Under the pieces are notes generated by a model. That model was not told where the DNA came from and did no database searches. It saw nothing but the letters and a program-made list of their open reading frames with translations. From Syncephalis plumigaleata (Eukaryota > Zoopagomycota > Zoopagomycetes > Zoopagales > Piptocephalidaceae): a stretch of 64,000 nucleotides of DNA. The stretch covers positions 1,054,001 to 1,118,000 of the forward strand of contig JAIXMF010000001.1 of assembly GCA_025201365.1 (NCBI GenBank), in the 5' to 3' direction. Shown here in pieces: positions 1 to 11,126 of the stretch. A program made the translations under genes and the position numbers. The stretch's first letter is position 1, and every line of letters starts with the position of its first letter.

Positions 1-1
1 T

Positions 2-3000
2 ACCGATACACCATTAACCGGTTTCGTGCCATCTATTCATCTGGCCGATGTTGCTCTATTGAAACCCGAGAAGAAGTTCAAGTATGGTGATCATTTGGCG
101 GCACGCGTGTTATCCATCAATCCCGCTGAACATAAAGTGTTACTCACCTTGAAACGAAGCCTAGTCCACTCGGATCTACCTATTCTAACGCAGTATTCCG
201 ATGCCGTAGTAGGCGAGTTCGTTCATGGCTTTGTCATTACCGTGAAGCCATTCGGTTGTATGATCGGTTTCTATAATTCACTTCGTGCCGTGTGTCCTCT
301 AAGAGAATTAAGGTAAGCACTGACTGTACATCATTATAACAAGTAGCACTTACTCATTACTATTGTTGTTAGTGAGACTACCATAGAGAATCCACAGCAA
401 CACTTTCATATAGGTCAACCGGTACGTTGTCGTATATTATCGGTGGATTCTGCACGTGAACGTATGCGAGTCAGTCTTCGTACACATGTGTCGAGCTTCA
501 ATCCTGAACAATGGGCGGCCATTCAAGTGGGTCAACTAGTTAAAGGAAAGGTCGTGGAACGAACAGCCGAGGTCATTTGGCTATCCATCGTGGACTCTAA
601 TATACGTGCCGCACTCCCTATTACCCATCTATCGGATCATACTACTAGCGCGTATTTGCAACGACTTTTGAATACATTCAATGTAGATCAAGTCATTGAT
701 GATCTAGTAGTCATTGCTAAGCAAGAGTCACGCGGTCATCTACTAGTGTCGCATAAGCCACTATTGGTAACAGCGGCAAAACAAGCAACCCCAACTACCT
801 ATGCCTTTGACACGATTCAAGAGGGTGACATTATTCCAGGCTATATTAGCAATATTGCAGATCATAGCGTGTTCGTCAATCTACTCGGTGGACAAAGTGC
901 ACGCGTTGCCAAATCGCAACTATCTGATCAGTTTGTCGCGTCGATCGCCGATCATTTCACCATTCAACAATCGATCCTGGGTATGGTGACCCGTGTGGAC
1001 AAGGAGCTACAGCGTATTGAGCTATCATTAAAACGATCGGTTGTTCAGCCTGGCCTCGAGCAAAGCAATCTATTTATTGAATCTTACTTTGCGGCACTTG
1101 CATCTCAAGCAGCGGTAGATCAAGGACCTATTGGCACGATTCAACCGGGTCAATGGATTGACGGCACTATTGAGCAGCAGCAACCATTTGGCTGGATTGT
1201 TCAATTGGAACACGGTCTCTCTGGATTTATTACCCTAGATCAATGCAAGGAGGTTAGCCATCAAGTGAATGATAAAATACGTGCACGTATACTTGATATC
1301 GATTACGATCGTAAGATTGTCGATTTATCCTTGAGACCGGCACTTGTTAACGCTTCCAACACGGATGAGACTAGCAAGTCGAAACGGAAGAAGGGTAAAT
1401 CAAAATCGACCACCACCACCACCTCAGCATCTAGCTCGATCGTCATGAAGGAACAGTTAGCCATTATTGAGCTGGTCAAAGAGGACTACTTGGTGGTGTC
1501 ATTACCGCAATCTCAACATTGTATTGCATTTGCCGCTACCAAGACCTACAATCAGCGTGATAAACCATTTATGCGCTACAAAGTAGGACAACAATTGACG
1601 GTGCAACCCAGTGAGGCTAGCATCTCTTCATCATCGTCTTTGAATACTAGAATACTAGTAGTGATTGCATCATCCACTACATCAAATGAGAATATCAATG
1701 CAAACAACACTGTTCATTTGGCTACTATTGGCGGTGTTGACCTAGGCAGTCGACAGATTCAAGCACCATTGGATGAATCGCTCAAGACCATGGAGGATAT
1801 ACAACCAGGTCGTCAAACGACAGCACGTATTCTAGCCGTGAAGGATTTACAGATTAACGTGCGATTAGCCGATAATCTAAAGGGCCGTGTTCATGTAACG
1901 GAACTATTCAATCGCTACGAAGACATTCAGATCCAAATCAGCCATTGGCCAACTTTAAGATCAGTACTCTACTGGAGAAGTTGACAGTCATCGGTTGGCA
2001 CAAGATAAGCAGCCATAAGAAGTTGGCGATTACGCATCGTGATGCCGTAGCCGGTGATGCAGTCGATCTAAGCCTACGCGATCCATCATTGGCGGGCACG
2101 GCAAATATAAAGAATCGACAAGTGGGCGAACAGCTTATTGGATTCGTGCGACATGTTGCTGCCGACTACTTGTCCGTGTGCATTGCACCGGAACCAGCCA
2201 AAGATATTCGCATTGAAGCGATGTCGGTGTCACGTCAATTGACGATTGTTAAAGATTTGAAAAAACACTTTAAGCCAAACATGGCGCTAGCCATTCAAGT
2301 TCTAGCCATTCATCCGGTGAAGAAGCAGCTCACTCTTGGTGTCATCTCGGGCGACTATCCACCCATTCTGTCGTTCGATGACGTGAAATTAGATGATGTC
2401 ATTGCGGGTCAGATTCATACCGTTAATCCGGAACATGGTTTAGTCGTTCATCTTGGTAGAAGTGTATTTGGTCGAGTCGGATTGTGCGATCTATTCGATG
2501 AGTACAAGGAGAATCCTACGGCATCATTCGAGAAGGGACAATACGTCGCTTGTGCCGTGGTTGCCATCAATCAAGAGAAGAAGCATATTGCACTATCATT
2601 ACGAGCATCGGATACCGTAAAGTCAACCGATCAAGATGCCACGTCAACGATCGTTCATCCCGTGAAGACATCGGCCAAGGATGTGTCGCCAGGTGATTTA
2701 GTCTCGGGATACGTACGTCGTATTAGCGAAAAGGGCTGTTTCGTTACATTGGGACGTGGTCAATTCGATGCTATGGTTAAAATTAAAGACATGTCGGATC
2801 AATACGTTAAAGAATGGAAGAGCCTTGTTAAGGTGGGACAACTTGTACGAGGACGTATACAAAAGTAAGTATGAACAATGAATCGCATATATATATATAT
2901 ATATGTATAGTTATTTATTGACATTATTTTACGTTACGTTATAGGGTTGATACAGTAGCAAACCAAGTGCAAATGTCATTGAAATCATCGAGTGTCTCGG

Positions 3001-4618
3001 GCAAGACACGACGTGTATTGAGTGACTTTACTAAAGGAGAAAAGGTCAAGGCTGTCGTAAAGAAGATTGAAACATTTGGCATGTTCCTCAACATCGAAGA
3101 CTCTAACGTCAGCGGTCTATGCCATATATCAGAGATATCCGATACACGTATCGACAATCTTGAACAGATCTACTCATTGGGCGATCGAGTAAAAGCAATT
3201 GTACTAGATGTCGATGAAGCACAGAAACGTATTTCATTCGGTTTGAAGGCATCTTACTTTGAAGATGAAGATATGATGTCAGCGAGCGAAGACGAAGAAG
3301 TGGATGAGGATGAAGAAGATGAGGAAATGGAAGACATTGAAAATGATGATGAGGAAGAGGAGGAAGAAGACGAGGAAGACGACGAGGAAGATGAATCAAT
3401 GGATGAACAAGAGACAACTACTGCACCATCATTGGATCTTGGTGGCTTTAGTTGGGATGCTACTAATAATGTAGACTCGGCGGAAGTAGGATTAGATGCA
3501 CTTGCTTTGTCATCCGGTAGTGATGATGACGAAGAAGGAAAGGGAGCCAAGAAGTCGAAAAAGTCGAAAAAGAAGGCAATCGACTGGGATAACACGGATG
3601 TCACGGCTGAACTAGCATCTGATTCAGCACCAACTACAGCGGCTGACTACGAGCGTTTACTAGTCGGTTCACCCAATAGCTCCTACTTATGGATTAATTT
3701 CATGGCATTCCAATTGCAAATGTCCGAGATTGAACGTGCTCGTGAGATCGCTGAGCGTGCACTTAATACGATCAACTTCCGTGAAGGACAGGAGCGCGCT
3801 AATGTTTGGTTGGCATGGCTCAATCTGGAGAATAAATACGGCACGACAGAATCACTCGATGCCACCTTCCAGAAAGCGTTACAAGCCAATGATCCAAAGC
3901 ATATCACGCTGCAACTCGTCAATATATACGAGCAATCCGATAAATTAGACGTAAGTTACTAGAGCTTATGGCATGATATCATGAAGAATACTAATCATCA
4001 TCACCATTGTTGTTATTAGTTGGCCGAGGCACTTTACAAATCTATGACTAAAAAGTTCAGTACCAGTGCCAAGGTATGGACACGTTTCGGTCTTTACTAT
4101 TTGCAACATGACAAGGTGGATGCATCTCGTCAATTGTTGCAACGATCATTGAAATCGCTACCTAAACGCAAACGTATGTATTTATTACCATTACTCTATG
4201 TGGCATTGATTAACGTTGTATCTATCATTGAAATAGATATCAAGGTAATTAGTCGATTTGCTCAAATGGAATTCAAGCATGGAGAACCGGAACGTGGTCG
4301 TACCATTTTCGAGGGTATTATGAGCAACTACCCAAAACGACTCGATCTATGGTCGATCTATTTAGATATGGAAATACGCGTGAAAGAGGAAGCAATTATA
4401 CGGTAAGTGTAATACTAATTACTATTATTATTGCAACTGTTATTGATCATTTCATATTATTTAGGCGTCTATTCCAGCGAGTTATCTCTCTAAAGTTCTC
4501 ATCGAAAAAGATGAAGTTTTTATTTAAGAAATGGCTTCAATGGGAACAATCGATTGGATCGGAGGAAGGCGAGGCTGAAGTCAAGCGACAAGCATTGGCC
4601 TACGTACAATCTGCGTAA
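2..4618 (+). CDS. RRP5: rRNA biogenesis protein RRP5 (3' part)
   Basis: The encoded protein binds pre-rRNA and joins early 90S/SSU and LSU processing steps in the nucleolus; that is family knowledge. The sequence shows a long array of S1 RNA-binding domains, then a strongly acidic linker (about 3280-3410), a Lys-rich patch and C-terminal HAT/TPR-like repeats around the motif GEPERGRTIFEG, the order seen in Rrp5/PDCD11. The 5' end lies outside the window. Exons read by eye: 2-312, 373-2864, 2945-3950, 4020-4173, 4237-4402, 4465-4618, with stop TAA. The 4174-4236 intron is a multiple of three, so the frame stays open through it, but splicing gives the better HAT match. Near 1940 the S1 reading slips: the downstream frame beginning at TTG 1945 continues the family sequence only if one base is missing around the AAA at 1935-1938. 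The identification is very secure. Confidence 0.95.
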
Positions 4619-4759
4619 TAATCGATAGCAATATGGCCGCGACAATGATAATTTGCATTACTTTTTCTTCATCTTCCTACTATTATTATTATTATTACTA
4701 TTAGCGTAATACGTAATTAAAATATCATTAATTGAATAATAATAACAAGCATTTAATGA

Positions 4760-5836
4760 TTAGTAAAGACGATGAGCAGGCCAGTATTGATTTACTGCAA
4801 TATCATCATTAGTGTTCTCGGTATTTGATGAAAAGGTAGATAATGAAATAGAGGATTTGTATGAAGATTGAAGATCATCATCATCATTGCTGTTGTTGTT
4901 GTTGTTGCTTTCATCTGTAATTGATGATATATTTGTTGAATCAAGTGATACATTAGAATGATAGAATTCATCAGACATTACCATTACTGGTGTACCAATG
5001 TTTGTCATATGCTTTGATGCTAGACTGCTTGCTGTTGAAGGATTACTAGTTGCACAAGACGAGGTTTGACGTGTAAGAAGGGAGGAATGCTGGTTGGTTG
5101 ATTCTTACAATGTTCATACTATTAGTAGCCATTCTTGACATGGATATTATTATCAATTATTTACCATGATTACTATCATCCAAGGAATATCGAGAAGATA
5201 TCTTGCCACGATTAAATATACCAGGTGATTGTTTAACCAATGGCCATGGTAGAGCAGGTAACTAATGAGTTAATCGAATAATAGAAATGTTAATAACCAT
5301 TAGAACGATGCTTGCATTGTTGAATACACATTATACTTGCCGTTAATCGTGAACAATAATCATCCAGATACTTTTTATTAGGACTCTTCTCATCAATATG
5401 AGATCTAGTAGTTGAATCACTATTAGATACGGATATAGTAGTTAATGGTTGTGGTAATGATGTGATATGCTGTGATAACACGTCTTCTAGCATGGGTTGA
5501 GCAGGTACACTGGCAGATTGTTGTATTCTAGTCAGCCATGATGGCCATAGACTTGACTATAGCGATAAAAGTTAATAAGAAGGTAGTATGTATATATATA
5601 AAAGTATTACCTCATGCCTTGATAGATCTGATGATAATGCCACTAATATTGATATCAATTATTAAACATTACAAAGCTATAATCATTAACTAGGTTACCT
5701 TGAGGCAAGTAGACATGATCACTGCATGTAGTCGAGTCATGATATTCCTTGTGAGATAAATCAGCATATAAACAATGCTGTTGCTCTTGTAGAAATCGTT
5801 CAATGTGTTCTCGTTTAAACGAACTACTCATGATGA
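4760..5836 (-). CDS. unknown Ser/Asn-rich protein, about 5 exons
   Basis: I do not recognise this gene. Its reading starts at ATG 5836 (MSSSFKREHIERFLQEQQ) and runs through about five short exons joined by short GT-AG introns to a TAA near 4760. Visible features are an amphipathic N-terminal helix, a short exon ending in LSSDLSRHE, a segment with LPWPLVKQSPGIF, and a low-complexity C-terminus rich in Ser, Asn and Asp including NNNNNSNDDDD. No membrane segment or signal peptide is seen. It is tail-to-tail with RRP5 (142 nt apart) and lies in tandem with the Dus gene. The junction near 5290-5220 does not keep frame by simple splicing, so either one base is lost there or my exon edge is wrong. 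Coding potential is supported by good splice sites and a long open last exon. Confidence 0.55.
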
Positions 5837-5971
5837 TGTTGATGATGATCAAATGTGAATAAAAAGAGATTAGTCGTTGCATTTACAACATGATTAGTCA
5901 ATCAATATATAATGATATATCTTTTATATAAATAAGTAATAGTAGTAATAATAGCATGAATCTATACTAGA

Positions 5972-7636
5972 TTACACCATATTGATAGAATGAATAGCTT
6001 CGTCATAGGCTTGTAACGCTGCTTCATGAAACTTTTCTATACTGTATGATTCCATATGATTCGATCTGTCTCGTTTGCATGCTGCAATGTACGATTGAAT
6101 CCATCGACGAAACGGTTTGCTACCACGACATCCATTGAGTAGTCCGTGTAACGGTCGTAATGCTAATGTTGGTCTATACATTGTGGCTAGCCATGGTTTA
6201 ACGCTTTCTATGAATATCGATTAATCAAGACATTTTAGTACATGATCACATATAGACTAGACTACTATGACACTGATACTCACTCAAATACTCGTCTAAT
6301 ATATCTCGTCGATCTGGTATATCTAATACATGGAATAATTCTGTAAACAGTTAATAAAGTTGTTATTCATTCAATAGTAATATGGATATGTCATGCCTAC
6401 CTTTATCTAATGTTTGAATGAATAATGGATTCTCTCGAACTATTATCAATATCATTATTACTCTTGTTAATAGTGTGATCAATGTCAATTCAGTAGTATC
6501 GCTTACATTCACGACCAATCATAACACCATTAACACGATCAAGTTGCTGCCTAACTTGCTCCACCGTAGTAATACCGCCATTGATAGTAATGTGTAATTT
6601 CGGTATTACTCGATGTAGCAAGTAAACTCGTTCGTAATTGAGTGGCGGTATTGTGCGGTTCTGTTTAGGAGATATACCATTAAGATAGGCTTTACGTGCA
6701 TGTACAATCACATGATCCAATGATGTATTCTCTAATAATGTATTGATCTACGCGGTGGAATGATATACGCAGTTAGCGATTAATGTAACATGTACAATGA
6801 GATGAAACGGTAAAATACTAACAAACTGTTCAAATAGATATCGCTATCGAGTTGATCAACGCCAATACGGCATTTTACCGTGAATGGCACTGAACGTCGT
6901 TTCGCATCTACCGTTCGTAAGATGGTATGCACATGTTGTGGTGATTTCATCAATATGGCACCAAACTGACCAGCCTATATATACATTAGTAACAATATCC
7001 ACATAGTACAATATGAGCGAGTCATCATCAACTTGCCTGTACACTATCACTGGGACAACCTAAATTCAAATTCACTTCTGCATACTGCGCATCAACTAGT
7101 ATTTCATAAGCGTCGGCGATCTCTTCTGGATGTGATCCACCCAGCTGTACCACAGTACGTGGACATGGCGGTCCAATAGCCTCATGAATACTAGCGATAC
7201 CTCGTTCCTGAGCCAGTCGTATTATCTTACGCGTTGCTTGCATTTCCGTATAGAATGCATATCGTTCCCGAGTAGTGTTCCTGGCATCTGGTATGGATAT
7301 AGCTGGCGAAGCTATACGTAGCAATTGCAGAAAGAAACGGTCAGTAACATCCACCATTGGTGCCACACTTATGGATGCACGACCCGGTGAGCCGAGTCCT
7401 TCCGTTGGTCCATGAGCCACTCTAGGTAGTTGTGAATTGCTTGTTGTTGTTGTTGTTGTTGGTTGTGGTGGTGCAGCAGTAGCAATTGCATGATATCTAT
7501 TGTATCGAGTCGAAGCACCCGTGATAGTTCTACCAAGACGAGTATTTGTACGTGTAAACTGATTAAAGAGCAAATTAACAAGCATGAGGAATACGGTGTT
7601 CACGAGTAGTAAGGGTAGAAGAATAAGAAAAAACAA
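5972..7636 (-). CDS. tRNA-dihydrouridine synthase, DusA type
   Basis: FMN-dependent enzymes of this family reduce uridines in the D-loop of tRNA. After an N-terminal leader with a hydrophobic stretch and a Thr repeat, the first exon reads [14 protein letters not shown], a TEM motif (FYTEMQAT), [10 protein letters not shown] and [11 protein letters not shown]. The later exons supply [44 protein letters not shown] and the C-terminal helical region [16 protein letters not shown]; these are the DusA signatures in the right order. About six exons are seen, the first 7636-7037, then 6974-6823 and 6747-6507. The first intron (7036-6975) starts with GC instead of GT. One base appears to be missing near 6840, just before the FEQF reading. 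The start at 7636 is the first Met of the open frame; a shorter start or a mitochondrial leader is possible. Confidence 0.88.
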
Positions 7637-7734
7637 AAATAAAATCTAATAAATCGCTTTTAATGGCATGCTTGTTTGATATCTTGTAAATAATGATATA
7701 TAATACGAAATTTTTATTTCTAATCTAATAAAGC

Positions 7735-8933
7735 TTAGTTATTCAATACGTTTCTAGTTGGAATAGTGCATATTTGTTTAGCAGAACGGAAGCCTGCATA
7801 GTTCGAATGGTTATCCCATCGCTTCTCGGTACATGGTTGTGCCTCAGAGCATCGTGGATCGAGATCATCTTTACAGTAGATAACACCGAAATCGAACGGG
7901 TTTGGTAGGTAGATCTCGCTAATTTTGGCAGAGTGACCCGCACGCTTATCCGATGCCATTAACCGGCTATCGTCTTGACCAAGGAACGGGACAATGTCAT
8001 CGCTCGATATGACTCTTTGGTAAACGGGACCGATCACAGAGGCTGTCCAGTCATCAAAGGCAATATTGCCAATGACAGGCTCGCCATACGTGTAAATAAA
8101 GAAACGGGTATGTTCCTCTTTCGCTTAATGTAAATGGCTGCCAAATGAGCAATTGCTCCTCCAAGTGAATGACCTATACAAATTGGAATGGGACATACAC
8201 CGATGATAAATATCGAATAGTCTACGCTAATGAGCGACCACTTACCGACAAGGATGACCGCGTAATTAGGATGTGTTTTATACGCTTGTTCGAGTGCGTT
8301 CGCCGCTTCCACCAATTGAGATGTAGCCGCATACTGGTAGCCTTCGAATACTTTGGCATCATTGGGTGTTTCACCAAAGAATTCACTATTAGGTCGAACA
8401 CGTACGATATCGGCAGCATCACGATAATTTACGAAATGAGTCGAGCCACGAAATGTCAACACTATCGATTGCTGCTGCTCGTTAACCGCCACATAATGTG
8501 AAAGGTTGTCCTTCTCATAATGGCTTGTGATGTTGAACCCTCCCACCAACAACGGACGCTTATTGGGACCAAGATGAACATTGGAAATCCTCTGTGCTGG
8601 CATCGTGTCATTACAATAGGTCATGGCTGCGTATAACAAATGACGGTAGATCATCTCCTCGGAATTGGCGGTGACATTGGTTGGTCGTTGGAATTGCGGC
8701 TTGACATGGTCATCTATACGAAGTAGCGATTTCTCGATCTCTTCGGGAGTATGCATGGCCGATGCGATACCCAAGGCTTTCTTCGCTACATGAAGCGTGC
8801 TATGTGAGACTCGCCATGTAGTGCACTTGAAACCCTTGACGTTTTCAACAAATGCATTGACGGTATCGTCCAATGCCTTAGTACTAGTAACTAGTGATAG
8901 CACTAATAGTAAGCTGAAACTATGTAATTTCAT
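7735..8933 (-). CDS. secreted class 3 (Lip3-type) lipase
   Basis: This is a probable extracellular triacylglycerol lipase or feruloyl-esterase-like hydrolase. Residues 1-20 (MKLHSFSLLLVLSLVTSTKA) form a clear signal peptide. The body shows IVLTFRGST (oxyanion-hole region), VEAANALEQAY before the nucleophile, the elbow GHSLGGA (Ser), a YTYGEPVIGN block, SSDDIVPFL (catalytic Asp) and GHSAKISEIYLP (probable catalytic His). N-glycosylation sequons are present (NVT, NIT, NLS). Exon 1 is 8933-8246 and the intron 8245-8174 rebuilds the GHSLGGA motif exactly. Around 8105-8115 (the GAAAGAGG context) the frame slips by one base, and restoring the family block before YTYGEP needs one extra base there. 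Cys residues near the C-terminus suggest disulphides. It may take part in nutrient acquisition, but no neighbour supports a specific pathway. Confidence 0.88.
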
Positions 8934-10133
8934 GTTGGTAATACAAACGAGTAAATAATGCTAAAGTACTATGTAAGCACAATGAAATAGAACACTGGAA
9001 TGCACAAGTAGATACGATTGATATTGCTAGTGCTCATTACGTGATAGTCGCGTTTTTATAGCTTCGATGGATGCAATCGCAAGTATTCTCGTTAGTCTAA
9101 TACGTATAAACAAATGTCGGATCTGTCTAGTAGTTTATTATTAGGGATTCAACAACGCCAAAATCCTTTGTTCTTTGTTTAAAACAATGAACATCGACTA
9201 GGCAATCGAGATGTCAAGAAAGTACGACAAGTAGCATGCCATACCATGCCATCCATACTTAACAAAGAAAGATTGGGTGCGTTGCAGTTCAAAGTTCCAA
9301 CGTCTAGTCAACTTCATTTACGAATATTGTACAACGTTCCATTCATGATTATGTATGTATGTATATGGGGGACTAACCGGTATATTGCAGCTTTTCTATC
9401 GAACAAAGAACACTGATAAGCATGATGTGCTACCTGTATGACAAAATAGCCAAGCTTACCACAAAGAATAATATACGAAATGCATTGACATATTGCGTTG
9501 TAATCATAAGTCATGAATAGGAATAGATGGTGTATTTATTTATTGTAACTATTTGTGAGATTTCCAACTAAACAACTACTTGAATATAATAGATCGTGTA
9601 TACTAATGTGTATGGTTATAGACATTGACCATGTTAATGATATGTGAATAATAATGCCAAGCTATATTTTCAATTGTCGGTATACTTGACCGGTAATGTG
9701 CCGTCTTTGATGCAAGAACCAACAATCGAATACGATTGGCAACTTTACAAATCACCGCAACACCATCTTTCTTCGTCGAGGTTGGCGATAATAAAGATAG
9801 GTGTGTTAAGGTTGCTGCTTTGTTGCTGTTTTTCTTTAAGAGACAGACGTTGATTAGTAAGACCTGCCTGATTAGTCGCAAGAATCGTGTTACAACGGAG
9901 TTTTCACGTTAATTACCGTTCAATGATGAAAACTCCTCTTTCTCCTTCCCACCTCTCTCTCTTCCCGCTTTTATTAGCACGCCATAGTGACCCTATAGCA
10001 CGACACTACATCCATTTTCTTCTGTTTTAAGCAATAATAGCGCTACTGTCCACGCGGGAGATACTCTTCTTTGTTTGTTAATGCTTGTATAGTTATATTT
10101 ACTTTAGTTACAACGTGGTTTCCATCTGTATAA
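8934..10133. other. intergenic stretch upstream of the lipase
   Basis: Apart from the lipase TATA box I see no gene here. The short open frames (for example 9603-9881 minus and 9644-9853 plus) overlap one another, have no recognisable motif and look like chance. A CT-rich block (about 9935-9975) precedes the small open frame at 10134 and looks like a fungal promoter tract. Confidence 0.5.
9051..9060 (-). promoter_or_regulatory. TATA box of the lipase gene
   Basis: On the minus strand the sequence reads GCTATAAAAACGCG, a good TATA element, about 120 bp upstream of the lipase ATG at 8933. No other plausible gene starts on this strand nearby. Confidence 0.5.
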
Positions 10134-10367
10134 ATGTCGTCTTATTTGAAAAATGTACAAAAGGATATCACCCGCCACGGAGATGAACGTGAACGATTAC
10201 TCGCTACACAAGATGGTGTCGCTGACACAGATTCGATAGCAATTGAGGATGTCATCGACGAGTCAGGCCATTTGCTTCAAGCTAGCCAAGTGTATCCCGA
10301 GAATAACAGGATTGCTAACAGGACATGGCGGCACACTCACAATACAGGTACTCACTGTAAGTGCTGA
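10134..10367 (+). CDS. small acidic open frame, possible leader exon
   Basis: This 77-codon open frame starts MSSYLKNVQKDITR and is rich in Asp, Glu, Arg and Gln, which looks coding-like, but I recognise no family. An alternative reading uses a donor after 10347 (CAG|GTACTC) and a strong pyrimidine-tract acceptor at 10908 (TTCTTGCAG). That joins it to a short tail ending in a (GT)n-encoded Val-Cys repeat and a stop near 10992. It may be an independent small protein, or an upstream ORF in a spliced leader of the OPT gene at 11127. There is no membrane segment or signal peptide. Confidence 0.3.
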   Translation: MSSYLKNVQKDITRHGDERERLLATQDGVADTDSIAIEDVIDESGHLLQASQVYPENNRIANRTWRHTHNTGTHCKC

Positions 10368-10951
10368 AAGAGAGAGGGAGAGAGGGGAGGGGAGAAAACA
10401 AGTATGAAAACTGGGAGGGGGAGGAGCACAGAGATGCATGGCATGGTCAACTCGAAGCAATGTCTCAAATTTGCACCAACGACAACTGGTGACTTGCCAG
10501 CGACAATGTTAGTTCTTTGCCCGCATTCCTTTCCTGTCTTCGTCAGAGTGGTTATAACCCGTTTAAGGAAGTGGCACACATGATATATTATTACAACAAG
10601 TAATTAGCAGATGGCATGTTTCTTCATCTGTGAATAGTTTAAATAACCCGTGCCAAACGAGAGACGATTCATACGTGCAACATATCGACGCCTTCAGTTC
10701 TAGTATTCTTGTCCTATCCTCCTCCTTTTTTTTCGCCATATCATCCGAGGAAAAGAACAGACACACGATAGGCATACGGATTGTCATCTTTTTTATTCAT
10801 TCATTTGCTCGTCTTACTTTCCCTTTTGCTATCGTTACTTGCACGTATCGATCTACTTACTTAGAACCATTGTTCTCGTTGACGCTTTTTTTCTTTTTCT
10901 TCTTGCAGCCCTGCATCCCTTACCTTCTACACTTACTACAATAATACCTAT

Positions 10952-10982
10952 TGTGTGTGTGTGTGTGTGTATGGTGTGTGTG
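10952..10982. repeat. (GT)n microsatellite
   Basis: Nine uninterrupted GT units are followed by ATGGTGTGTGTG, about 145 bp before the OPT start codon. It may lie in the 5' leader or promoter of that gene. Confidence 0.8.
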
Positions 10983-11126
10983 CTTACACGATAACATCCA
11001 GTAACGACATTATTGATTTTTCTATCATCTATTAATTGTTGTCAACGAGAAAGGAAAAAAAGAGAAAGAGCACACATTTCGTTAAACTACCTCACATAAA
11101 CAAGATAAACTTAACTAAACGCCATC

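Noticed and set aside
3254-3604. Minus-strand poly-Ser open frame
   Set aside because: It is the antisense of the Glu/Asp-rich linker of RRP5; the repeats follow from the GAA/GAT codons on the other strand.
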